Below, piece by piece: positions 54,998-64,000 of a DNA stretch of 64,000 nucleotides. The notes below the pieces were generated by a model, which saw only the letters and a program-made list of their open reading frames with translations, had not been told where the DNA came from and did no database searches. The translations under genes were made by a program, and so were the position numbers. The DNA comes from Alligator mississippiensis (lineage: Eukaryota; Chordata; Crocodylia; Alligatoridae). The stretch lies in the NCBI RefSeq assembly GCF_030867095.1, contig NC_081825.1:46738501-46802500 (forward strand), given 5' to 3'. Within the stretch, counting starts at the first letter, position 1, and the number at the start of each line of letters is the position of its first letter.

Positions 54998-56112
54998 ATT
55001 CATAGAATCATAGAATCACAGAAAATTAGGATTGGAAGGGACCTTAGGAAATCATCTACACCAACCGCCTGCTCAAAACAGGATCTTCCCAAACCACATC
55101 ATCCCAGCCAAGGCTTTGTGTAGTTGGGACTTAAAAACTTCAAAGGATGGAGATTCCACAACCTCTCTGGGTAACCTGTTCCAGTGTTTTACTACCTTTC
55201 TAGTGACAAAATTCTTCCTAATATCTAACCTAAACTTCCCTTTCTGCAAAGCGAAACCATTGCTCTTTGTTCTTTCGTCTTCCACCGCTGAGAAGAGTCT
55301 AGCTCCATCCTCTTTTGAACCCCGCTTCAGGTAGTTGAAGGCTGCTATTAAATCCCCTCTCAGTCTTCTCTTCTCTAGACTAAATAAGCCCAGTTCCCTC
55401 AGCCTCTCCTCATAAGTCATGTGCCCCAAACCTGAACCATTTTCCCTGCCATCCACTGGGACTCTCTCCAATTTATCCACATCTTTTCTTTAGTGGGGGC
55501 CCCAAAACTGAACACAGTGCTCCAGCTGTGTCATCACCCGTGCTGAATAGAGAGGAATAATCACTTCCCTTAACCTGATGGCAACACTCCTACCAATGCA
55601 GCCTAGTATGACATTAGCTTTCTTGGCAACAAGGGCACACTGCTGGCTCATATTCAGCCTATTGTCCACTGCAATCACCAAGCAGCATTCCCTTTAAGCT
55701 GTGCAGCATGTGCAGCCATGCAGGTGTGCTCATGCTATGCCTGCAGGCCCTTTTTTGCAGAGCTGCTGCCCAGCCAGTCAGCCCCAAGACTATACTGATG
55801 CATGGGATTTTTCTGTTCTAAATACAAGATTTTGCACTTGTCCTTGTTGAACCTCATGAAATTCCTTCTGGCCCAATCCTCCAATTTGTCTAGGCCACTC
55901 AGAAACCTAGTCCTCCCCTCCATCATATCTACTACACCTTCCAGCTCTGTGTTATCTGTAAACTTGCTGAAAGTGCACTCTATGACATCTTCCAGGTCAC
56001 TGATGAAGACAATGAACAAAACCAACCCCAGGAATCACACTTGTGGCACTCCACTTGATACCAGCTGGCAACTAGACATCAAGCCATTGGTAGTGTTTTC
56101 AATCCTCCCAAC
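54998..56112 (-). mobile_element. CR1 LINE (another subfamily), 3' part
   Basis: The 3' tail 'attcatagaatcatagaatc' at 54998 and the UTR phrase 'attggaagggaccttaggaa' are of a different CR1 subfamily from the young copies here. Minus-strand frames 56025-55735, 55681-55490 and 55480-55073 encode VLFIVFISDLEDVIECTFSK, an RT region with FTDNTELEG in place of FADDT, MRFNKDKCKILYLEQKN, and the C-terminus LDIRKNFVTRKVVKHWNRLP. A stretch near 55685-55740 does not fit CR1 and may be a small insertion. Inactive. Confidence 0.82.
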
Positions 56113-56500
56113 CTTAGGGATGCCTGGCCTCACCTCTTCCACCAATGGAACATGCTCCTGGTCCTCCTCCTCTGTTACTAGGGCTCCATATATATTCTTC
56201 AGATGAACTTCTGCAGGTGGATATGAAGATTTCTGCTTGCTGACAGAGGTCAGAAGTTTCTAGCTTCCACCTTTCTGAGAGTCTATGTCCTCTCCCTTCT
56301 CTAGAGCTGCCTCTGACAGTTCTTCCTCCATAATCCCAGAGGTCTCCACCAGCATCCAACTGATAAACTCCTCATGGCAGAGGATTTTTGGAGCCTCACA
56401 ACCTCATCCTGTAGTTCTTTTGCCTTTTCTCTCAGAGACATCACCAGGAGGCACCACTCACACAGAAGGCACTCCCCCACCTGGCCATCATGCATTCATT
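56113..56500 (-). pseudogene. Possible CR1 ORF1 N-terminal fragment
   Basis: The minus-strand frame 56495-56301 has a CxxC pair (CLLCEWC) followed by a coiled coil SLREKAKELQDEVVRLQ. This resembles the LEVQVRELQEEVSRLRG coiled coil of the full CR1 ORF1 at 42 kb. It lies just upstream of the RT part at 54998-56112, so this CR1 would be joined by an internal deletion removing the esterase, endonuclease and first RT blocks. Similarity is limited to the coiled coil, which is low-complexity evidence. Confidence 0.4.
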
Positions 56501-56984
56501 GAGGCAACCAGGCCTCTGGAGGCATGAGTCACACCATGCTTTTCTATGCTATCCCACTTCCCCATGAGGGGTAAGCCTGTCATGATTCTGTATACTAGTG
56601 CCACCAGAGTTGCAGGAAAGTCCCAAGGAAACAGGAGGACTGGGTGTGAAACAGTAGCTTCCAAGGGACATAGGGGAAATAGTCATGATCTTTCTTGTCC
56701 CCAGTGTCACATGGGAACCAAAGGTATAGGTGAAGCTGAAGCTGTACTACAGTTTTCTCAACCTCTTCCAGGGTGGTAGGGTCACAAGCACTAGAGCCTG
56801 GATCTGGGGGAGAGCTCCAACAGCAAGGTGACCTAAACACAATATGTGGATCCCAATGTCATGCCACTTATTTTGCAGGTGGTGGTGGGACAAGCACTTG
56901 TTCCCCAACAAAATATTGACCCTTCTGGATCTGGGGGAAGCCACACTTGAAGATATAATTTTCCATATCAGGGCCAAGGTTCTG
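56501..56984. other. Unassigned intergenic DNA
   Basis: No gene recognised. Frames at 56546-56977 lack a domain. Confidence 0.35.
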
Positions 56985-57325
56985 GCACTGGATTTATGAC
57001 CAATATACCTTTTTCCAGGCTAACTCAAACCCTCATACTGACCACAACCTCTCCATTAGACAATAGGTGCATTTTATTGCTACACAGTGATAGCAGATAA
57101 GAATAATGCAAACAATCCTATATTTACCAGTCCTAGTCCTGTTACAGAGTCAAGATACGTATGGCCAGTATGCAAGCTTAATCCTAAGGTTCTCTCTTGA
57201 ATGTCAGATGTCAGCAGCCTGAAAGTCAAAGGCCCACCCCTGCAGTGTAGTGGGGGAGACAGGCTGGTGGTATGCTCTCTGTCCATGGTGGCCTTGGGTT
57301 CCCCTCTTGGGGACCGTTGCTGCCC
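56985..57325 (-). repeat. Interspersed LTR-like repeat, inverted partner of 9157-9510
   Basis: The reverse complement matches 9157-9510, including the AATAAAATGCACCTATTGTC region and the 'gaggccaccatgga'-like part (here gaaccc...ggccaccatggaca on the minus strand). Confidence 0.55.
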
Positions 57326-58055
57326 TGAGATCCTTCTCAATGTAGTCTCTCTCTCCTCTTATGACTCTTCATCTCTGGACACCACTGACTGGTCTCCCTG
57401 TGGTTGTCATACTATCCATGTTCTGTTCTGTCAGCATATTCCTTTGTTTCACAAACCCACCACTTGCATACATTCTGATTTGGGCTTTTACCAGTTTATC
57501 CTAATTTCATCTGTTAACTAAAACCAGAAATCCCAAAGTCCCTGCAGTTTGGCACTGTGACCTGCAGCATCACTTACTTCTCTTCGGGTACACTGCTCAT
57601 CTTATGAAACAGTGTGGTACATGTCTTCAGTTTCCCAGCCTGTGTGTCTGCTCCAGAGGCCTTGAAGGAAACATTGCCACAAACAGGGTTTTAGAAATCA
57701 ATTAACCCTTGCCATCTCCCTGGACCATTATTCTAATGCGTATCTACTTTACCTACAAGCCAGTTCCCAAAAGCAGACTTCTAAATACCATTTTCTAGCC
57801 ATCACAGCTAGAGTGGAATCACTCTCTGTCCTCAGAGGTCCTGACAATGATGCAGAGACCACCTGCAAGTCCCCCTAGTCCCAGCATAGGGAGTCACAGA
57901 GAAAACCAATACATGTGATGGAGCTCTGCTCTGACATGTGCTAATTAGCATGCATAGGAGCAGATTCGATTAATCGAGTCTGTTGCAAGTCTGCTGGAGA
58001 GGGCATATTAGCACACTCCAGCAACCTCTGTATCACATGTATTAAGTGTTCCTAC
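57326..58055. other. Unassigned intergenic DNA
   Basis: Nothing coding. Words 'atacatgtgat' (57909) and 'atcacatgtatt' (58032) form the outer part of an inverted arrangement around a likely MITE. Confidence 0.35.
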
Positions 58056-58139
58056 ATTTCAAAATAGTGGTGGGGGTGCTTTAACTAAAGTTCTTTGAAT
58101 GAGCTTTAGTTAAACCATCCCCACTGCCATTTTGAAATT
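58056..58139. repeat. Palindromic MITE-like hairpin
   Basis: Arms 58056-58093 and 58101-58139 are inverted copies with about eight mismatches and a 7-base loop. Shared arm words are atttcaaaat, gctttaactaaag and their complements. Confidence 0.75.
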
Positions 58140-58246
58140 CAGAATGCTAAATATATATGATGCTGTCAGTTCTTTAAATAGCATGGCTCTGAGAGCTGCA
58201 CTAATTAAAGCTCCTCCCACCTTCCTTCCACCCTAGAACATGTGTA

Positions 58247-58557
58247 CAGGTGATCCTTGGACTTATGACACAATTGGTTTCTGAAAACAGAGTCTTAAGT
58301 CAAATAGTCATAACTCGGAACCAATTTTCCCATAGGAACAATGTTATAAATGGGGGATTGGTTCCTGAATCAAGGCCCAATACCCTATTTTCATCAAAAA
58401 ATGCCCCAGAATTTTGTACTCAATTAATTATAGATGAGTAATATACCTACATTAATGTATTTATGTTGTAAATAGCAATCATATTGATTTGGAAGGACTT
58501 CTTTGAGGTGACTTTGCTGGACTTTTGAAGGGCTCTTGGTTGGACTTTTTGAAAGGT
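58247..58557 (-). mobile_element. Tigger (pogo/Tc1-mariner) element, 3' terminal part
   Basis: It starts with CAGGTGATCCTTGGACTTAT directly after a TA (58245-58246), a typical Tigger terminal inverted repeat and TA target. The terminal region continues to 58557, where a CR1 interrupts it. The element resumes at 60318 with the transposase gene on the minus strand. Confidence 0.75.
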
Positions 58558-60317
58558 TCATAGATTCATAGAAGTAGGGTTGGAAGGTACCTTGTAGATC
58601 GTCAAGTTTGACCCCCTGCCCTGGGCAGGAGAGAAAACTGGGCTCAAATGGCCCCAGACAGGTAGACATCAAGCCTCCTCTTAAAGACCCCCAGGGTAGG
58701 AGCCATCACCACTTCCCTTGGAAGTTGGTTCCAGATCCTAGCCACCCTGACTGTGAAGTAGTGCCTTCAGATGTCTAGTCTAAACCTACTTTCTAACAAT
58801 TTGTGGCTGTTATTCCTTGTTACTCTAGGGAGTGCTAGGGGGAACAGGGTCTCTCCCAAACCCTGCCAGTCCCCCCTAGTGAGTTTATAGATGGCCACCA
58901 AGTCCCCCCTCAGCCTTCTTTTGTGAAGGCTGAACAGGTTAAGGTCCCGTAGCCTCTCTTCATAGGGTCTGCCCTGCTGTCCCCAGATCATGCGGGTGGC
59001 CCTCCTCTGGACCCAGTCAATGCTGTCCAGAACCTTCCTGAAGCGTGGCACCCAGAACTGAACACAGTACTCCAGCTGCAGCCTGACCAGTGTCGCATAG
59101 AGGGGGAGGATCACCACCTTGGCCCTGCTTGAGATGCATCTGAGTCCTACTGACCGTGACTTCGCATAGTCAGCCCATGTTCATCTTGGAGTCAGTAATG
59201 ACTCCAAGATCTCTTTCTGCCACTGTGCTCTCAAGAAGGGAGTTTCCCAGTTTATAAGTGTGCTGCTGGTTCCTACTGCCCAAGTCCAGAACCCTGCACC
59301 TTGTCAGTATTGAAACCCATCCTATTTTCATTAGCCCACACCTGTAACCTGTCCAGGTCCTGCTGTAATCTGTCCTTCCCTAGTAGCATGCCCACCTCAC
59401 CACAAATTTTGGTATCATCAGCAAATTTAAACAGGCTGCTTTTTACCCCATCATCCAAGTCACTAACAAAGAAATTGAACAGTGCGGGACCAAGGACCGA
59501 ACCCTGGGGGGCTCCACTGCCCACTTCCTTCCAGGTTGAAAAAGACCCATCCACCACTATCCTCTGAGTAGAACCCTTCAGCCAATTTGCAGTCCATCTG
59601 ACTGTGTAGGCATCAATGCCACAGTCACCTATTTTTTTTTTTTACGAGAATGGGGTGGGAGACAGTATCAAAGGCCTTGCTGAAGTCCAGAAAGACTACA
59701 TCCACCGCGACATCTGCATCCAATGCTTTCATGACCTGATCATAGAAGGCAATCAGGTTGGTCTGACAGAATCTGTCCCTAATGAAACCGTGCTGGTTGC
59801 CCTTGAGCATCATCCCTGCTGCTGGCCCATCACAGATGTGCTCCTTAATGATCTTCTCAAAGAATTTCCCCAGGATTGAAGTAAGACTAATGGTCCTGGG
59901 TCCTCCCTCTTACCTTTATTTAAGATGGGGACCACATTGGCTTTCTTCCAGTCATCTGGCACCTGGCCAGAGCACCATGAGTTCTTGTAAAGCTATGCCA
60001 GGGGCCCTGCAATAACCCCTGCCAATTCCCTCAACACCCTGGGGTGGAGAGCATCTGGACCTGCTGATTTGAACATGTCCAGCCCCCCCAGAAGCTTTCT
60101 AACCCAGTCCTCCATGACCTTAGGTCTGGCGGTGTTTCTCCCGAGTCTGTCTGTAATCTTGGTCAGGGAGTCCCAGTCCCTGCACAAGAAAATGGAGGCG
60201 AAGTATTTGTTAAAGAGGTCTGCTTTCTCCTCTGGTGCAACCACCAGATTGCCAAGCATATCCTGCAGGGGCCTCACATTACCCAGTGCCTTCTTCATTC
60301 GCCCTATATATTTAAAA
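58558..60317 (-). mobile_element. CR1 LINE inserted into the Tigger element
   Basis: The 3' tail 'ttcatagattcatagaag' is at 58558 and the UTR follows. Minus-strand pieces are 60298-59993 (start of RT with KADLFNKYFASIFL, AGPDALHPRVLRELAG), 59813-59625 ([17 protein letters not shown]), 59557-59273 ([31 protein letters not shown]) and 59117-58767 ([17 protein letters not shown]). It is 5' truncated at FKYIG (60317). Frameshifted; a separate CR1 subfamily from the 24 and 41 kb copies. T10 run near 59633-59642. Confidence 0.88.
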
Positions 60318-62330
60318 AAGGCTGGTGTTAAAGTGCCAAAACGTTTCTTGGTTGATGTCTTCTCAGGAGTCTTGGCTGCAGGTTTTTCTGGAGTCTTGTC
60401 AGCTTTCTTTAAAAAAAAATGTCCAAGGAAGTTTGGACAGATGTTCTCCTCTTTTACTTGTGCATTTCACTGTAGCAGCTGTACATGCTGGATATGCCTG
60501 TGTTCACTGATGCACTGTGTTCAATGTTGGAGTCATGTTCCTCAAACCGGAACATGGCAGCTTCCAAATATTGAAATGCCTCAGCCAACACTTTTGTTGT
60601 CAAGACTTTATGAGAAGGAGTTTCTTCAACAGTGGGTGCATCTGCTTCTTGCTCTGCAACTTTTTGTTGTTCCAATTCAATCAGATCTTCATTAGTTAAT
60701 TCTTAAGAATGTGATGCCAGCAACTCATCAACATCCTCTGATGCAAAATCTAAGTTAAGATCTTTGCCCATTCCAGCAACATTTTTGGTCACCTCTTCAA
60801 CAGTGTCTGTAAATCCTTGGAAGTCAGACACAAACTCAGGATACAATTCTCTTCAAACAACATTCAAATTTGATTTTTTGACTTCATTCCATGCCACACC
60901 AATGATCTAAACTGCATAGTAAATGTTGAAGTCCTTGCAGAATTCCTTCAGAGTTGGTCCACCTTCTTTCTCAATTGCCATGATGGCCTAGGCAAATGTG
61001 CACCTAAGATAGTAGGCCTCGAAGGATGCAATTAACCCCTGGTCCATGGGTTGCAACAATGAGGTGTTGCAGGGAAGAAATACCACTTTGATGTCAGGTT
61101 GCATGTCATCAAGGATGGTTGGATGACCAGGAGCATTGTTGAGGATTAACAATTCTTTAAATGCAATATTGTTTTTGCTGTAATAATCCCTGACACTTGG
61201 CACAAAACCAATACTCAAAAAATGTTGTTATTGACCCACAGCTTAGGACTGGGTTTCCATATTATTGGAAGAAATGTCTTGTAATATCCCTTGAAAGCTC
61301 TGGGGTTTTCCGAATGGTACACAAGTACAGTTTTAAGTTTAAAGTCACCTGCAGCATTGGCACTGAGCAAGAGTGAGCCTATCTTTAGAAGCTTTGTACC
61401 CTGGAATGGGTTTTCCCTTTTTGGCAATATAGGTTCTTGATGGCATTTTTTTTCCAAAAGAGCCCAGTTTCATCAACACTAAAAACTTGCCGAGCACAAT
61501 ACCCACCCTTTTCAATGATTTTAGCCAATGTCTCAGGCAGAGCATGAGCTGCCTCTTCATAAGGACTGGCAGCTTCACCTGAGACCTTGATGTTATGTAA
61601 ATTGGCCCTGACTTTAAAATGCATAAACCACCCCCTTCTTGCATTAAAAGGGTCAGTATTAGAACTCTCCCCCTGTTGTTTCTTTAGATCGTCACAAAAA
61701 CTCGTAACCTTTTCCTGAATTATGCCTAAACTCACAAGACCACAGCATTGATTTTGATCTACAAGCCAAATGATTAACAGTTTCTCAACCTGAGCAATAA
61801 GTCTAACACTCTGCTTAATTATAACAGTTGATTGCATAGGAGCCAAGCCCTTAACATGTTCCTGAATTCTTACCTTGTCTTTGAATATCCCCACAATAGT
61901 TGTTGAGGGGATGTCCAAAGCTCTACCAATTTCAGTTGGCATCTCACCTTTTTTGGATCTGTTAATTATTTCCACTTTTGTGTCCATAGTAACTGTTCCT
62001 CGTGTCTTAGAAACATCACATGCACTAGATTTATGCTTTTCTGCTATCACTATGAACAAAGAAACACTACATTTTAAGAAAAAGTTTGAAAACAAAAAAA
62101 TTCACCATGTAAAAATGGTGTTGGAACAGCAACTGAGCATCTCAAGCCAAGCAGATGGACATGCGGTGGATTGGTGCAGGGAGATGAGCGGCACAGCGAA
62201 TTTGCTCACTGGTGTGGTGTAGCATCAGATCGAGCATTGTAAAGTCAAAACCAACATTGGAAAGTCAAAACAGGGAGTCAATTTATAAACACTGTAAGTG
62301 CCATCTGCCGTAACTTGAACTGCCCAGAGT
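60318..62330 (-). mobile_element. Tigger (pogo) element, transposase-bearing part
   Basis: Continues the Tigger from 58557. The transposase gene occupies about 62035-60700 on the minus strand. The right terminal repeat should lie near 62300-62330 (gccgtaacttgaactgccc) but is diverged, so the exact end is not certain. It is older than the CR1 it contains. Confidence 0.8.
60700..62035 (-). pseudogene. Tigger-like DDE transposase (TIGD1/pogo type)
   Basis: From the minus strand: an N-terminal CENP-B/psq helix-turn-helix (MDTKVEIINRSKKGEMPTEI, then IPSTTIVGIFKDK), a CENP-B-type DNA-binding second domain (GWFMHFKVRANLHNIKVSGE), then the DDE domain. The first Asp is in VFSVDETGLFWKK. The second motif reads LLILNNAPGHP where I expect D in the first N position, and the third is LLQPMDQGLI. 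The C-terminal acidic part (about 60700-60840) reads DFQGFTDTVEEVTKNV. Frameshifts occur at an A8 run (near 61447) and near 61340 and 61217. Such enzymes cut and paste the element. With the lost Asp and broken frames this copy is dead. Confidence 0.85.
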
Positions 62331-62904
62331 GCCCACTCCCACTCCTGGTCCCAGCATGGGGACTAAAACAGTACCCACCTCTGGTAAAAAAACCTGGCAA
62401 TGATTTTGATACAGTCCTAAGGCAGAGCCTGCTAGACAGGATGGTAGGATAAACCCTTTATCACACAGACATGAGAAATACCCAGGTCCTGAGGAAGCTC
62501 CACATCACCCAGGGCAGTGACCGAGAGCAGAATACATCCATAGATAGAAAGGTGAGACAGTATCAGAACTTTAGGCATCACTTCCCATAGCCCACTGTCA
62601 ATATTATCACTTGAAGGTGCTTCTGGGTCCCCTCCCCTTTCCCTTCCTGTGGGATGAATGGTCACTACTGAGTATCTTCCTGATCAGAATCTCCAGTCAG
62701 CACATCCTGTTGAAAACTCCCAAAGGGGAGTTCTTGGTGCCTGGCTAGAAGGAGGGTGGGGGATGGTATTATGCCTCCACCCTGGCTAGACAAAGTACAT
62801 TGCCCAGGGAGCTAATTGTTTGACTCACCACTCCAAACTGGTCACTCCCTTCCTCACTCCCTTCCTTTCTTCCAGTGCAGAAAAGAGACACCTACATTAT
62901 GAAT
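62331..62904. other. Unassigned intergenic DNA
   Basis: Nothing recognised. The frame at 62432-62665 lacks a domain. Confidence 0.4.
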
Positions 62905-64000
62905 TCGGGGCTAGGGACAGAAGTTATACATACACAAGTATAAGTGATCAGAAACTGGTTTAAACCTTTAAAAGAACATATGTTCAGTGCACGTAAACCA
63001 GTTTCAAAATGGCTGAAACTCGTTTAAATGGCTGAAACTCATTCAACCTTGTTGAATGTAGTATGAGACTTAACTGATTTGGGCCAAACTGGTTTATAGA
63101 ACTTCTGTCCCAGACCCCTTCCTGGTTTAAGTTAAATCAGAGTCCCCCAGCATCCCACATGCTTTGCAGCTCTGGGCTGGGCTGTGTGCTCCAGAGAGCA
63201 AGGCTGGCCCTGCCTCTCTACTCTATAGCTGGAGTACACTGCTCTAGCTGGATGAGAAAGAGGTGGCAACTACAGGCACAGCTGTGTTTGCCTGGCTTCC
63301 CCCTGCCCCAACCCACCCTTGCTGCTCCCTGCAGAAGCAGGGATCACCCCCCACCCCCACTCTCCCAAAGCACAGACTCCAGCCACACAGACCCTAGCCA
63401 GCATCTGGTCATGGTCATGACACCCCCATGCTAGCTAAAGCTGAGAGGTGTCTGTGTGTGCGTCTCCAATTTCACTGGAACAAAGGCAGACAAAACAGTG
63501 TCCACCTAAGGCTTTCTACAGCTAATCAACAGGTCAGCTGGTAATGTCCCTCTGTTCCTTCCTTGGAAAAAGCTGTTTAAGATCTTCAACTAATGATAGA
63601 GGCTTTTTTTTATTATTATTCTTGATGGGCTGATAAACTTTGCTGGCTTGCTAGAAGTTCACTGATGATAGTATGAAGTATCAGGGAGATAGAGATTGAA
63701 AGCTCAGTATCATCAACAGATACATGTTTTGCCTCATAGTGTTAGTTGGAGGCTGGGGTCTGGCAACACTCCTGCCCCTTGAGCAGTGAGCCAGGAAAAG
63801 CTTGGGACTGTGCAGGCAGGATGGGGGTTTACACCCCTCCCTAATCAGAGCATCCTGCCAGAGCCTGGGCATGCCCCTCTCTCCTCACAGTTTAGCAGTA
63901 TGGAATGGAAGGAGGGGCTCACTCTAGCACCCTCCAGCTTCTAGCCTGAGCCACTAAAGGAATGGGGGGAGGGTGGAGTAGTGGAAGACCCTGGCATTCT
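62905..64000. repeat. Dispersed repeat, long copy B (cut by window end)
   Basis: Same orientation as copy A (1-1195) and copy C (2465-2965). It keeps the left end missing from copy A (agtataagtgatcagaaact, 'cgtaaaccagtttcaaaatgg') and then follows copy A through the 'tctccaatttcactgg' (63462) and 'caacaggtcagctggtaatg' (63528) blocks to about 63960. It is about 100 bp shorter than copy A in the comparable part. No coding frame. The near-identity of both ends of the window is due to this family. Confidence 0.7.

Noticed and set aside
1..64000. Direct repeats at both window ends as LTRs or borders of one giant element
   Set aside because: A third, internally deleted copy at 2465-2965 shows this is an ordinary dispersed repeat.

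Overview
This window looks like repeat-rich, non-genic chromosomal DNA from a sauropsid, most likely a crocodilian (alligator-like); a turtle is the main alternative. The basis is many CR1 LINE copies whose 3' ends carry short (TTCATAGA)-type tails, a Tigger/pogo element, hAT fragments, and MITE-like repeats I associate with these animals. I found no host protein-coding exon, tRNA or rRNA gene that I could support. Nearly every long open frame belongs to a transposable element.

Layout. 1-3465: one long and one internally deleted copy of a dispersed repeat that returns at 62905-64000. 3468-4323 and 8080-8846: minus-strand CR1 fragments, with a hAT transposase remnant (6419-7222) between them. 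9705-13920: a plus-strand CR1 3' end split by a nearly complete LTR element (9775-13631, minus strand). This element has two LTRs, a serine-tRNA-like primer site, a polypurine tract and a gag-like frame, but no pol. 14000-21300: mostly AT-rich unassigned DNA. 22370-26771: an old plus-strand CR1 split by a younger minus-strand CR1. 28612-29790: a decayed RT of a different LINE type. 30250-31290: a GC-rich promoter-like or minisatellite segment. 31291-35070: a long minus-strand CR1. 35100-41370: AT-rich DNA, then a split ~60-bp minisatellite. 41371-45950: a full-length CR1 with 5' UTR, ORF1 (SGNH esterase) and ORF2 (endonuclease-RT). 45951-48990: AT-rich DNA with a strong palindrome. 48994-49822 and 50978-52036: two candidate LTRs. 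54862-56500: rearranged CR1 pieces. 58247-62330: a Tigger element split by a CR1. 62905-64000: the second long copy of the dispersed repeat.

How the parts work together. The one clear functional logic is in the two long CR1 copies (31-35 kb and 41-46 kb). In both, ORF1 ends with the heptamer TTTAAAC directly followed by its UAG stop. ORF2 lies in the -1 frame and has no ATG until inside the endonuclease motif. Both copies carry a run of four G-tracts with matching loop lengths just downstream. This is the arrangement expected for programmed -1 ribosomal frameshifting producing an ORF1-ORF2 fusion, and I rate it the most interesting observation here. Second is the gag-only LTR element, which also has a small membrane-protein-like 3' frame behind a good splice acceptor. 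All element genes seen here carry stops or frameshifts and are probably inactive copies.
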